64,000 bases of DNA from Ipomoea triloba (Eukaryota; Streptophyta; Magnoliopsida; Solanales; Convolvulaceae), in assembly GCF_003576645.1 (NCBI RefSeq), contig NC_044920.1:15878985-15942984 (forward strand), read 5' to 3'. Made by a program: the position numbers and the translations under genes. This document shows, piece by piece, positions 11,633 through 22,321 of the stretch. Under the pieces are notes generated by a model. It ran no database searches. It was not told where the DNA came from and saw nothing but the letters and a program-made list of their open reading frames with translations. Numbering within the stretch: position 1 is the first letter of the stretch; the number at the start of each line of letters is the position of its first letter.

Positions 11633-12106
11633 ATGATGTTCCATTCTTTTATAGAGGAAAGAAACCGGCAGTCAAGTCCAAAGATTTTCAAGGAGAAAAC
11701 TATCCAGAATCAACGAAGGGTGAACAGATTACGGAGCTTCCTGATAATCCAAGCAAGAATCCTATTCCCATCCAAGGTGAATGGATCCCCAAATACGAGG
11801 AGATCCACAACGATGGGATACTGGAATCGGGAGGAGAGTCTTGCACAAGAGGGACTCCTACTGCTGCACATTCTGGAAAAGGGCCTTCCTCAACCAAATG
11901 GAGAACCAAGGGAAATGGAGAGGAAGACCAGATGGGACTTTCTGAGGTCAGCAGCAGTCAAAGGGGTGATCATAACTAATCCAAAGACACTAAGAGGATT
12001 AGCGATGAAGATGGTCACTCCCAACTATAGTAAGCAGCTCCGGAGAGAAGAACAAGAAAAGGGAATAGCCACCCCCAGTTCTGTTATTAGACAAATAGGA
12101 CTTTAG
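11633..12106 (+). CDS. Small conserved ORF between pol and env-like ORF, 157 aa, unknown
   Basis: I recognise no domain. The product is basic (Lys/Arg-rich), with a tail ending VIRQIGL. It lies 222 bp after pol and is also open in copy 2 (61676-62149). An overlapping frame at 11611-11979 is open in both copies too. Comparing the copies base by base, about 11 of 19 changes are silent in this frame against about 3 of 14 in the overlapping one, so this frame is the better coding candidate. It shares phase with pol, but stops lie between. A role in replication is not shown. Confidence 0.5.
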   Translation: MMFHSFIEERNRQSSPKIFKEKTIQNQRRVNRLRSFLIIQARILFPSKVNGSPNTRRSTTMGYWNREESLAQEGLLLLHILEKGLPQPNGEPREMERKTRWDFLRSAAVKGVIITNPKTLRGLAMKMVTPNYSKQLRREEQEKGIATPSSVIRQIGL

Positions 12107-12417
12107 ATGGCTAGTTCCTGCCTTAACGATAGATTCCTATTAGGCTGACCAAGGCCAAACAAAAGTTTCTAGGGAATTTAATAGGATATTGATTCATATG
12201 TAATGTATCTGGAAATCACTAAATGAACTTAAGGATATGTTCCAAGTGATATCTTTTAAATGAATCAAACTTGTTTCTCTCGCAATCTGTGTTCGAAAGG
12301 TAGTTCGAGAGGTCACCCGATCAGTTTGTCTACATACATTATGTCTCGAAGAAGGGTAGTTCGAGAGGTCACTTCGAAAGATAACAAACTGATATCTCTG
12401 AAAGGAGGAATAAGGAG

Positions 12418-12571
12418 GGTTAGGGATCAAAGGGAAGATCCCTAACCAGATCAAGATGGAGGAATAAGGAGGGTTAGGGATCAATCACTCAGGGGGAAGA
12501 TCCTTAACCAGATCAAGACGGAAGAATAAGGAGGTTTAGGGATCAATCACTCAGGGGGAAGATCCTTAAAC
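12418..12571 (+). repeat. Tandem RNA-hairpin units upstream of the env-like ORF
   Basis: Three units of 54-62 bp each hold an 11-bp inverted repeat: 12418-12447 (GGTTAGGGATC with GATCCCTAACC), 12472-12509 (GGTTAGGGATC with GATCCTTAACC) and 12534-12571 (GTTTAGGGATC with GATCCTTAAAC). The third differs from the second on both sides of one pair, keeping it paired. Copy 2 has two such units (62461-62498, 62523-62560). A role in RNA packaging, stability or translation is inference. Confidence 0.6.
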
Positions 12572-12929
12572 TCATGAGGAAGATCATTCACCTTCGAAAG
12601 GTGAATTTGATAAGCTCAACGGATATATGAGGTGGAACGGCTATCTTTGGACATAAATGCTAGCCACGTGGTCATCGGTTACTGACGGTTTTTCGCACTT
12701 AAGGGCATTATCTTGATTAGTGGGAGCATGCTTATTTTAAAATATCAATACTCCACTGTCTCAAAGCTTAAACCGTTCTATACTTTACCGAAATACCCTT
12801 ACCAAAATACCTTATAAGCTGACCGTTATCAGGGGTATTTCTGACTTCTCACATCTTTTAAATCAACCGGGATCCTTCCACGGGTCAAACTCTCAACCCT
12901 ACCCATATATCCAACCCGAATCCGCCTAA

Positions 12930-12937
12930 TATAAAAG
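12930..12937 (+). promoter_or_regulatory. Candidate internal TATA box before the env-like ORF
   Basis: TATAAAAG stands 108 bp before the env-like ATG, followed by a pyrimidine- and C-rich leader. The same word in the same leader is kept in copy 2 (63074-63081, 105 bp before its ATG). The leader has no upstream ATG that I can see. This would allow a separate transcript for the third ORF. Confidence 0.45.
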
Positions 12938-13044
12938 CAAAATCCTTCTTCTTTACCCGGATTCAAACTCAAAACCATATACCCAAAATCCCCAAATCCT
13001 TAGACGCTGTACACATTCCCTCCAAAACACACAAACTTTCTTCA

Positions 13045-16000
13045 ATGGCGTCTGAATCATCATCTTCTTCATCTTCATCTTCATCCTCCAGTGCATACCA
13101 GAGAGAGCTAGACCACATACGCTCTCAGATTAAACAAGTCAAGGCGGGAAGCATCCTTGACAAAGATGGCTTCATCACCCACTCGCCAAATCCAACAATG
13201 GCGGAGAGAGTCTTGAAGAAATTTGAGAAGGCAGGACTAATGCGGTACATGACGCATGACTACCGAACCATTCATGACCTCGACTACACAGAATGGTTCG
13301 CTCATGCCAAGGTCACGAAGGGCAAGATTGAAAGCCGCTTCAACGAAATAGACATAACAATCTCTGTGGGTGATTTACGAGCAGCATTCGACTTTGCTAC
13401 GTCGGAGGAGGCAGTCAAGCACCTATCGGACTACAACATGGATAAGCAGGAGTTTTGGGACAAAATCCGATTGGAGACTGCACCACCCAGAGCATCCTCT
13501 GCCCTCCGCAGATTTCATTTGAAGGAGAGGTTTGCCCTAGCCGCCGAGCTCATCATAAAATTCATCCTCGGCAAGGTGTCCGGAACAGACGAAGTCAATC
13601 TGGACACTCTGAAAATCCTCCACGCCATCTGGAACAACAACAAGTTGGACTGGGCTCACATCATCTTCGACTGCCTCAAACACCAAGTGCAGAGCTCAGT
13701 TTCCAACTCCGACCTGACAATCTACAAAAAGGTTGGTTTTGGCTTTGTTGTTCAATTTCTATTGAGACTGAAGGGCTTCGAACTGAGGGAAGGGCGAGAG
13801 GTTCATCGGAATACCTATATGGGTAGAACGAAACCTCAAGCTAAGGCAAAAGGTGCTAAGGATGCATCTTCACCCTCAAAGCCTAAGGGAAGGGGCAAAA
13901 GGAAAGCCCCAGCTAAGGAGAAGCGCTCTGATGACGAGCTTTTGGACACCCCGGTCAAGAGGGTTGAATTGAAAAGGAAGGCCAAGAGGACCAAGACTGC
14001 TGCTGTCACCCAGGTTCGAGAGGTGACACCGTCCGTTATACAAGTACCATTTGAGGACAGGGCACAAGCCCAGGGGGAACCTCAGGCTACACTGGCCACT
14101 GAGGTTGAGAGAGTGCCCCCTACCAAGTCCCTGTCAGGAACTTTAAGTGTTGATATACTTGCTGTTGATGGTGCTGAGGATGTTGATGAATCTGTTGGTT
14201 TGCCTCAAGAGGAGGCTCGAGAAGTTGAAGGTACTGGGATCAGTGATCCAGTACAGGGTATTGTTGAGGAACCACGACAGGTGGTTCGAGAGGTAGATAT
14301 TCCGGGAGCTGAAGATCTAGACTGTGTGGTGGCTGCTGATGGTCAGGGCACTGTGGTCAGGAACCCAGTGCAAGCTTTTCTGAATGATGGGTTGACACAT
14401 GATCTCTCGGTTGTTCGAGAGATAACTGAACAAGCTGTGGAGTGTGCATCAGCAACAGAAATCCTACCTGCTGACTCTGATGAGCTGAATGCTGAAATCA
14501 CATCTCGATTGAATCAAAGTGTTGAGAATGTATCGAGTTTGGACGACTTCTCCAGAGTACTTCGCTGGATCAACTGGAGAACAGGTCCCATTGATCAATT
14601 GATCTCAAGAGCAGCAGAGATGGAGGCTGAGGAACGATTTGCACTAAACTGGTTAGATCTCACTGAAATCCCAGCCAACGAGCTTCAAAACCGTGCCCAT
14701 GAGATGCAAGTAATCAGGAGTAATCTTGGTCGATCTGACAAAGGAAAGGGCATAGCTGTTGATGCACAAGAAGATGAAGCCGAGCCTGAAGAAGATCCTG
14801 AACTAGATGCTCAATTTCGAGAGGATATCAGGCTTGCCACAGCAATATCCTTGGGACAAAGTGTAGAACACACGAGAGGTCCAGGAGAGACCTCTGGGGT
14901 TGCTCGAGATGATGCTGACACTCCTACTCCAACTACAGCAATCCCCTTGTCCCAAGTGAGTGAATCTGCTCTAGAAGACCAGGTAGCTTCGAGAGGTGAA
15001 TCCGAGACCTCTGAAGCACATGAGGTGGCACCTAACTCTGTCTTACTACTGCCACCACCTGAGTCCACACCCTCGAATGCAATAGATGAAGCTCAGACAG
15101 TTCGAGAGGGTGAAATTTTGTTGCTCCAACTCCCAGGCTTTCCCATCGATATGGTTAATAGGGAAAGGTGGAGTGCACCAGTTGCTCCTGAGATAATAGA
15201 TATTCCAGATTCACCAGAGCATACTGAAGTGCAAACAAGTGAGCAACAAGAGCAGAATGAGGAGAACCCTGCTGGTTCGAGAGTTGAGGTTCAAGAAGGT
15301 GGAAACCGGGAAGCACCTGCCGATGAATCAACTCCTCCAGTAGATGATCACGTTCCCAGCACTGGTTCGAGAGGTAGTGTTGAGGGGGAACCTCAATCAG
15401 ATGGAAACCGGGAAGCATCTGATGCAGAGACTCCCACCTTGGCCAATCCTACCTTACCAGCAGCTGAAGCTGAGGCTCCAGGTTCGGGAGGTGAAGAGCA
15501 AGAAGTGATCCATCCCTCAGGTGGAAACCGGGAAGCACCTGATATGGAGCTACCTTCGAGCTCTGATCCCAGTGTCCCTGCTGAACCTCAGGAAGTCAGT
15601 CGAGAGGTGGAATCACGAATGCAAGTCATGGGTGGAAATCTGGAAGCACCCAAGTCCCCTCCGACTAGAGGTACCACTCAATCTTCTTCTCCTTCTTCTT
15701 CTGACTTTGATCAACAGGCCGAACGAGCTTTCATTGGCGAGGTGCGTCAATTCATGGCTGATCAATCTCAGAGGATGGCTCAACTTGAGCATGTACTTGC
15801 TGTTGTTCGAAACGCTGCAATACCTGTGACTGGCTCCGGTGACTCCCAAGCCAATCACGAAGAACTTCTCGAACAAGCAGTGTGGGCTGAGAATGCAGCA
15901 CAAAGGGCTGCGGATGAGGCTGCGGTAGCTCGAGCAGAGACTGAAAGGATGAGAACTGAATTCGCCGAGTTACGAACAGAACTTCAAGCACACCAACGCT

Positions 16001-16662
16001 CAAGTGAACTTCGACAGGTTGTGATGCAAACCATACTCACTGACCTGTCGCACCAAATGCCTGCCCAAATCCATGCACTCTTCGATGGTTTGTCCTCCTT
16101 ACTTTCCCTCTGCTATGATGCCAACAAGGGGGAAAAGAAGACTCAGGGACGGACTTCAACCAGCAAGAAGAGGGCGGCAAGTGAACCAGCTGGACCTCCT
16201 CCTCCTCCAAAAGTTCCAAAGTCAACAAGAAAACAAATGGAGGAAGCTGAAAGAGCAGATATGTTAAGGATCCAGCGTTCACTGGAAATAGGAGAAAGAA
16301 GAGAAGAAGACAAGGAAATCAGAAGAAAGAAACAAGAACAACAAACAGCCAAAGAGAAGAGAGACAAGCTACTCCTACAGAGCTACAAGGCAGGGACCAA
16401 AGAAGACTCAAACGAATATCTTCATGGACTCATAGTAAGTCTTCTTACCAAAACTGACTTAGCTCTTCATAGCGGTCTCACTCTTCCGGAATGCATCGAA
16501 TGGTGGAGAGATGGGGTGATTGAAGGCAACTTCATAGGTGAAGCCTTTGTCAATTACCTTCACCTGGATATATCAAACGAATATCTAGAGCAGGTGAACT
16601 TTGAAGACCTCCACAAGACACGAGCAGCCATAAACGAGAAGAGGAAAGCGAATAAGCAGTAA
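13045..16662 (+). CDS. Sirevirus env-like third ORF, 1205 aa
   Basis: Long downstream ORF of the kind called envelope-like in Sireviruses. A run of 12 serines follows MASE. Residues about 20-260 resemble the plant transposon-protein domain seen in many Sirevirus third ORFs (conserved blocks around APPRASSALR, LGKVSGTDEV and LHAIWNNNKLDWAH). A Lys/Arg-rich stretch follows (about 255-330), then a long acidic low-complexity middle with repeated GGNREAP-like units (about 750-875), a coiled coil (about 900-1000), a proline run and a very charged helical region (about 1070-1115). I see no signal peptide or membrane segment, so a true fusion glycoprotein is doubtful. ATGGC context is good. Confidence 0.8.
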   Translation: MASESSSSSSSSSSSSAYQRELDHIRSQIKQVKAGSILDKDGFITHSPNPTMAERVLKKFEKAGLMRYMTHDYRTIHDLDYTEWFAHAKVTKGKIESRFNEIDITISVGDLRAAFDFATSEEAVKHLSDYNMDKQEFWDKIRLETAPPRASSALRRFHLKERFALAAELIIKFILGKVSGTDEVNLDTLKILHAIWNNNKLDWAHIIFDCLKHQVQSSVSNSDLTIYKKVGFGFVVQFLLRLKGFELREGREVHRNTYMGRTKPQAKAKGAKDASSPSKPKGRGKRKAPAKEKRSDDELLDTPVKRVELKRKAKRTKTAAVTQVREVTPSVIQVPFEDRAQAQGEPQATLATEVERVPPTKSLSGTLSVDILAVDGAEDVDESVGLPQEEAREVEGTGISDPVQGIVEEPRQVVREVDIPGAEDLDCVVAADGQGTVVRNPVQAFLNDGLTHDLSVVREITEQAVECASATEILPADSDELNAEITSRLNQSVENVSSLDDFSRVLRWINWRTGPIDQLISRAAEMEAEERFALNWLDLTEIPANELQNRAHEMQVIRSNLGRSDKGKGIAVDAQEDEAEPEEDPELDAQFREDIRLATAISLGQSVEHTRGPGETSGVARDDADTPTPTTAIPLSQVSESALEDQVASRGESETSEAHEVAPNSVLLLPPPESTPSNAIDEAQTVREGEILLLQLPGFPIDMVNRERWSAPVAPEIIDIPDSPEHTEVQTSEQQEQNEENPAGSRVEVQEGGNREAPADESTPPVDDHVPSTGSRGSVEGEPQSDGNREASDAETPTLANPTLPAAEAEAPGSGGEEQEVIHPSGGNREAPDMELPSSSDPSVPAEPQEVSREVESRMQVMGGNLEAPKSPPTRGTTQSSSPSSSDFDQQAERAFIGEVRQFMADQSQRMAQLEHVLAVVRNAAIPVTGSGDSQANHEELLEQAVWAENAAQRAADEAAVARAETERMRTEFAELRTELQAHQRSSELRQVVMQTILTDLSHQMPAQIHALFDGLSSLLSLCYDANKGEKKTQGRTSTSKKRAASEPAGPPPPPKVPKSTRKQMEEAERADMLRIQRSLEIGERREEDKEIRRKKQEQQTAKEKRDKLLLQSYKAGTKEDSNEYLHGLIVSLLTKTDLALHSGLTLPECIEWWRDGVIEGNFIGEAFVNYLHLDISNEYLEQVNFEDLHKTRAAINEKRKANKQ

Positions 16663-16905
16663 GCTCTCGATGTCTACATGCATTCGAATTTGATGTTGTT
16701 CTTTATCTTCTCTCTTTTCTGCTAAAGCCCTGTAAAACACTCCTGTTATGATAATATATATATCTTTTGTTGGGGTGTTGCGTGAGTTTAGTTATTCTTA
16801 CTTTAGTAGATCAGTTGTCAAACTTACCATATGCGCTGAAAATAAAATCAATGCTTTTTCTTTTTCAAATCAGCCATATAAGTAAGTATAAGTGTTGGCA
16901 TCATC

Positions 16906-16919
16906 AAAAAGGGGGAAAT
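16906..16919 (+). other. Polypurine tract of the Sirevirus
   Basis: AAAAAGGGGGAAAT directly precedes the 3' LTR start (TGTTAGG at 16920). This is the expected primer for plus-strand DNA synthesis. Confidence 0.9.
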
Positions 16920-18725
16920 TGTTAGGAACATCATGTAATAGGTTTTGATGATACCAACTGTTAAGTAAGAATCCCCAAGTCTCGATACATAGGCAAAACA
17001 ATGTAAGTTCGATAAGTAAACTAAGAGCGAAAATACAACCGGGTAATTTGAGCTCAACTCGGGAAATATTTAAGCTTAAGGTAAACTTGTTTGAACAACT
17101 TAGAAGTTTTCGTGTTGTAAGCAAACAGATAGATCAGAAGCAGGCACGAGACAACTCTGGAGGAATAAGGGTCTACGAGACATCAACTAAGTCTCGAGAC
17201 ACAAGCCAAGTTCGAGAGGTAAGGACCTCTCGATATACCTATCGAGTTCGAGACGTAAAGAATATTCGAGAGATAGACCTCTCGATACATGGGATTGAAA
17301 CATCAAGTGGTCGAGACATCTTTTATGGTCTCGATAAACCGGCACTTCTCCAAGAGGCTGAATGTTAGCCAACATGTGCAGATAAAATACTCTAAGTTTG
17401 GAGAAGAAGAATATCATGGAGATAAAATATTGAAGAGGTGCTGAGCGGGAGGTTTCAAAATGGACGGAAGTGGATGACACGTCAGACCTCCACCACAAAC
17501 GGTCAAGAAGTGCACCAATCCTGAAGTGGTCAGATTCCCCAAACAAGGAATGATGGGAACATAAAAAGAGTAACTTTATCCAAAAGAAGCAAGTGAAGCA
17601 TGAACTCAAGAAAGTGGAATATGGAATATTCACTACAAAACAAAAGGCTCAAGTTACAAGACCACTACTCCATGAAAAATGCTGAAATTGTGCAAAGACC
17701 CATGTTCGGCGTGGGAGACCAATTTCAAACGGAATAGTTTTCCCTCCAACGGAACTATTCTTCTACTCTCATATATAAGGACGTAAAGACACAGAAGAAA
17801 CGGGGTTGTGAAAGAGGTCAAGAGGTTAACAAGAGGTGTCTGATAAAAACGTTCCAGTGCAAAGTGCTTAACTTGGAATATCATCCTGATATTCAATACA
17901 GCGAGAGAACACATCTTAGTGTTCGAAGAGAGTTACAAAGCTAAACTGTCATACATCCAGAAGGTGACCAAAGCTGCTCTACATCAAAGTTGATTCAACG
18001 ATAGCTTGTGGTCAGATTGGAGATTGTTACATTCAACTGTGACTATCAACAACGTCTTGCTTTGGATTAAGCAAGGGAGGTGGAGTATCCTGGCTGCTGT
18101 CCGAGCGAAAGAAACCTGAGGCTTGACGCGGGCTTGGTGATCAAAGGTCAAGCGCTCGAGAGGTGGAGTAACTGGAAGCGGGGAGAAAAACCTGAGGAGA
18201 GGCGGAGTAACCTGGCTGCTGTCCGAGCGAAAGAAACCTGAGGCTTGACGCGGGCTTGGTGATCAAAGGTCAAGTGCTCGAGAGGTGGAGTAACTGGAAG
18301 CGGGGCGAAAAACCTGAGGCTTGAGGCGGGCTTGGTGATCAAAGCTCAAGCGCTCGTTATTGTACTAGAAAAGGAAGTTTTTAGTGCAATCCTTCCAGGG
18401 AGTTTCTGGAAGAAGAGTGGAAGTAGGCGGGTTGGCCGAACCACTTAAAAATCTCTCTTGCATTTACTTTCTGTTTTTATCTCTCGCTAACTTCTCGATT
18501 GCACTGCATATAATCACACCTCTCGAACTAATCCAAACTCGTGCTAACCAAAAAGGGGATAATATTTCCGCTGCGCATAAAACTTTGTCTTCACCTCGTG
18601 AGGTATCGAACCTAAACATCCTAAGTTCAATACACACGAGAGGTCGAAAAGATTTGCAAAATCTTATACAAGTCTATTCACCCCCCCCCCCTCTAGACTT
18701 GTACCCCATCCCCTTGGGACCAACA
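16920..18725 (+). repeat. Sirevirus 3' LTR
   Basis: 1806 bp, TGTTAGGAAC to GGGACCAACA, followed by target duplication TGAAG (18726-18730). The TATA box is at 17772-17779, the palindrome cluster at 17191-17334 and a C-run at about 18680-18691. The block from about 17789 to 18060 differs strongly from the 5' LTR while both sides match. Confidence 0.93.
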
Positions 18726-19671
18726 TGAAGTTGCTATTTATAATTGTTGCAGGTAGAATCTCTGCCGATGAGTAAGGTATAGGGTTTCCATGTAACAATT
18801 TTACAAAACCTTTATTTAGTTTTGAATAACCCGCGGATATCCTTACTTAGCCGTCGTGCTAACTGCACTTCACTGTGTTCCTAACAGATGCAATCTAGTG
18901 TCAGTTCTTGTAGCCCGGTGAATTCCGAAAGTTCACCGGAGTGTGTTTGTGAACGCATGGATTACGACGTGTACATACAGATGATGGAGGGTGAAGACCC
19001 ATACGCACCTGGTTATGCTCCTGAAGCTCCCGTCAACCCAGATACTCCTATAGCTCCGTCGGCCCCTTTTGTTTCTTGTGCTGTTATGGATGAGATCCAG
19101 GCTACTTATGGCTTTTACCCCATAGATCCTTTAGAGGAGCGATCCCCTCGAGTTCATAGTGTATTACCCTTACCCTTGGGACCCTAGCCCTCGGGACTGC
19201 TGGGAGGAATGGTCGATGGTCATAACCACCTCTCGGTTTTTAGACCATATCACCTGGTACGAGGGGGAGTGGCACCTGGTCTGGGGAGAGTTCACCGGCC
19301 CTATGTACCGCATGATTGACTAGACGTCGAGTTCTTGGGAGGTTTTTTTTGTGTACATATTTTTTTATAGCCTTAATGATGGCTAAACATGGCTAGTCGG
19401 GTCGTAGTTGACCCTTAATCTGTATTTTGACCCAAGGGGGCAAACTCATGTATTTATAAGTGCAAGTATGTATATATTGCTTAGTTAAGTTTTTTTTTCA
19501 GCTGATATGTATCTAAGTGCGTAAGCAACTGTTGGGTGGCTGTTGTGGTTAGAAGAGTTCCCTTTAGCATGTGCACCTTGAGTGAGGTTTATCGCGGAAT
19601 GATAGATCTCTCTCTCTAGGTGTGGCGGTAACTCCCTCGGATGTACGGGGAGGTAGGTCCGGGGTGTTACA
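18726..19671 (+). repeat. Chromovirus B left LTR, second part
   Basis: Continues the LTR interrupted at 4056; the first five bases are the duplicated target. It aligns with 35773-36720 of the right LTR and ends GGTGTTACA at 19671. It carries a decayed copy of the LTR-internal ORF (see 35935-36372). Confidence 0.88.
18888..19323 (+). pseudogene. Broken copy of the LTR-encoded ORF
   Basis: Matches the 145-codon ORF at 35935-36372. It starts with the same MQSSVSSCSPV, then loses two bases near 19137 (GAGGAGCG against GAGGGTAGCG), which shifts the frame and ends it at 19187; the homologous stop remains at 19321-19323. Several replacement changes are also present, so this copy looks unconstrained. 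Confidence 0.7.
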
Positions 19672-19674
19672 AAG

Positions 19675-19687
19675 TGGTATCAGAGCC
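19675..19687 (+). other. Primer-binding site of chromovirus B
   Basis: TGGTATCAGAGCC lies three bases after the left LTR and is complementary to the 3' end of initiator methionine tRNA. Confidence 0.9.
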
Positions 19688-20187
19688 TAGGTTGAACCTT
19701 TGGGAATCAGGTCGAAGCCTAGGTCGTGTGGTCTCGGTTGTAGGTCTAGAATTGAAATTCGGAGAATTCGATTTTCAAAGCCCAAGTTCGAATCAGCCTA
19801 AGTTTGCTAAGACTGACCTAAACGGCTATCCCAACTGAGTCTAAGTGTGAGCTTCTGGAGCGGAGCTGGAGACCAGGCAGCATCAAAAAAGGGTACCTCA
19901 TCATTTGTATTTCGCGAAATCTCCCGATTCTAGAATGCTTTGATCAATATTTGTGTATCTTTATGTGCGGTAATCATTGCTTATAATTGTTGTGAGTAAG
20001 CATGAAAGTATAGTGCGTTTCTAACTGTTATGCCATAGTTGAGATACCTGGTTGATAAGCATGACGAAGTAAATGTTAGGAATTGCTGGATAGGACTTGG
20101 GTAGCTGCTATACTAACTGCGTAGCTAGCTATCTCCTTAAGAGCTTTTATGCTTCAAGAACTAACTTGAAACTATCGTCTGGTGAAG

Positions 20188-21237
20188 ATGCCGCCTAGAC
20201 GAAATATGCCAGTCGGTCAGGGCGACGATATATCGGCAATGGACCGTATGGCTCTCGCAATGGAACAAATGGCTGGATTTATGATGGCTCAGCAAGTCCA
20301 GAATCAAAATCACAGACAACCGCGAGTTGATTTTGCAAAAGCCATAGCAAGTAGGCAGCCACCATATTATGCGGGTGAAAAAGATCTGGTAATCTTGGAA
20401 TAATGGATTAGGACGTTTGATAAGCTGCTCAATGCAGTCAACTGTCCTGCAGATCAGCGAGTATCTTCCGTCGTGTATTATCTGACAAAAGCGGCATACA
20501 ACTGGTGGTCAACAGCTGGGCCCGACTTGCTGCAAGACCCAGACTTTGGCTGTGAGGAATTTAAGGAAGAATTGAGAGGACAATTCTACACGGAAAGGAT
20601 TAAGGGAATCAAGTGTGAGGAATTCCTGCGATTGAAACAAAAGGGAGCAACTATGCAGGACTATTATGATCAGTATGTGGAGCTAGTGAGGTTCGCTCAG
20701 AACATCGTGCCTGACGAAGCCAGCAAGGCGAGGAGGTTCATACGTGGACTGGGTTGGGCCGTGAGAGGGGCGATTGCACCGTTTATGTGCACCACTCTCA
20801 AGGAGACATATGACAGAGCATCCGACCACTACCAAGTGTACCTAGATCAACATGAGGTCTACGACAAGAATAAAAGGAAGGTTGATGATAGACAGGGGAA
20901 ATTCAGGCTGGACAACAAGAAACCTAACCAGGGAAGGTTTAATCCAATGCAAAGAGAAAGGAAGGGAGGAATGAATCAGAGGAGAAGTTCGACTTGCCGG
21001 AGATGTGGACGGGATCACCTCGGAGAGAATTGCCAAGGGGAGAAGATCAGGTGCTTCAAGTGCGGTTTCTTGGGGCACAAGTACTACGAGTGCCAAACCA
21101 GGATGGACAGTTTTCGAGACCCCTCTCAGAAAAAACAATCAAAGAGGAGGATTCGGTGGGAACACCAGCCAGAAACCCGCGGGGGCAGGAAATGGAGGAG
21201 GCAAATTTCAACAAGGAAACCGGGGGAGGCCGACTAA
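20188..21237 (+). pseudogene. gag: Chromovirus B gag, one premature stop
   Basis: Starts MPPRRN, typical of Tekay gag. The retrotransposon gag domain covers residues about 50-215 (W-S-T-A-G, F..E.L..QFY, FLRLKQKGATMQDYY). Two zinc knuckles follow: [13 protein letters not shown], which has three residues instead of four before His, and [14 protein letters not shown], which is canonical. A TAA at 20401-20403 interrupts the frame where a glutamate is expected before WIRTFDKLLNAV. Otherwise the frame is open for 349 codons. The following protease is in another frame. Confidence 0.85.
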
Positions 21238-22321
21238 CGCAGCTCCATATCGCACCAACAAAGGGAAAACACCCGTGGGAGAAAGCAGCGCAGCAAACCA
21301 AGGCAAGATCTACGTGGTTAACAGCAAGCAAGCTCAGGCTAACGACGTTGTGACCGGTACATTTCTTATTAACTCAGTACCTGGCTTAGTATTGTTCGAT
21401 ACAAGAGCTACCAATTCGTTTATATCATCTACATTTGCAGATAGATTAAAGTTAAGGCCTACTATTGAGTTAGATTTGAATGTAAGAACTGCCTCGGGAA
21501 TAGTAGTAGCCTGTAAGGAGGGATATGACAATATCACAATAGAAATAGCGGGATCCAACTGTCCCGGAAACCTCATTCGTTTTGATTTAGAGGGTATTGA
21601 TGTGATACTAGGAATGGACTGGTTGGATAAGCATAAAGCCCAGATAGTATGCAGTGAGCGAAAGGTTGTCCTGCGAGGACCGAAGGGGAGGAGGATATCC
21701 TATCGAGGAATGGAAAAGCAACCTGAACCAAGGTTGATGACGATGCAGAGACTGAGGAAGTACGCTCGCAAGGGGTGTGAAGTGTACCTCTGTTTAATGC
21801 AAGAAGCTGGAATAGAAGAACCTGAAATAAATCAAATCCCAGTGGTGCGTGAATTTCCTGATGTGTTTCCAGATGACCTCACGGAAATGCCGCCAGAGAG
21901 GGAAGTGGAGTCTACCATCGACCTCGCACCGGGAACCGCACCAGTCTCGAAGGCGCCTTATCGAATGGCACCGAAGGAGATGGAGGAGTTGAAGGCTCAA
22001 CTGGCAGAGTTATTGAAGAAGGGATTCATCCGACCAAGTGTGTCACCTTGGGGCGCACCGGTACTGTTTGTAAGGAAAAAGGATGGAAGCCTAAGACTGT
22101 GCATTGACTATAGAGAGCTCAATCGAGTCACAGTGAAGAATAGATACCCATTGCCCAGAATCGATGATCTGTTTGATCAACTGAGGGGAGCGGGCGTGTT
22201 TTCAAAAATTGATTTACGGTCAGGGTATCACCAGGTACGAGTCGCGGAACAGGATATTTCCAAAACCGCATTCCGGACTAGGATGGGCACTACGAATTCA
22301 CAGTTATGCCGTTCGGAGTAA
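21238..22321 (+). pseudogene. pol: Chromovirus B protease and N-terminal RT, frameshifted
   Basis: The protease domain has [12 protein letters not shown] where the active-site triad DTG is expected, so Gly is replaced by Arg and activity is unlikely; ILGMDWL follows. RT begins with the [35 protein letters not shown] and CIDYRELN blocks. The frame is lost near 22279, where one base is missing in what should encode the F-R-T-R-Y-G-H block, and the rest of RT continues in another phase. Confidence 0.87.

Larger units (their letters stand above)
4057..18725 (+). mobile_element. Sirevirus-type Ty1/copia element, copy 1, structurally complete
   Basis: The element has two LTRs (1824 and 1806 bp), a perfect 5-bp target duplication TGAAG (4052-4056 and 18726-18730), a primer site, gag, pol, a small conserved ORF, a long env-like ORF and a polypurine tract. 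The uninterrupted target is visible in B's other LTR near 35768-35785. A 14.7-kb length and a long third ORF after pol are typical of the SIRE/Maximus group. All main frames are open, so it is among the youngest insertions here. The two LTRs are almost identical except for one block of about 300 bp. Confidence 0.93.

Noticed and set aside
11611..11979. 122-codon ORF open in both Sirevirus copies
   Set aside because: Most differences between copies change its residues and few are silent, while the overlapping 157-codon frame shows more silent changes; taken as a shadow frame.
12194..12484. Minus-strand ORF with repeated IPNPPYSS
   Set aside because: Antisense translation of the tandem hairpin units of the Sirevirus.
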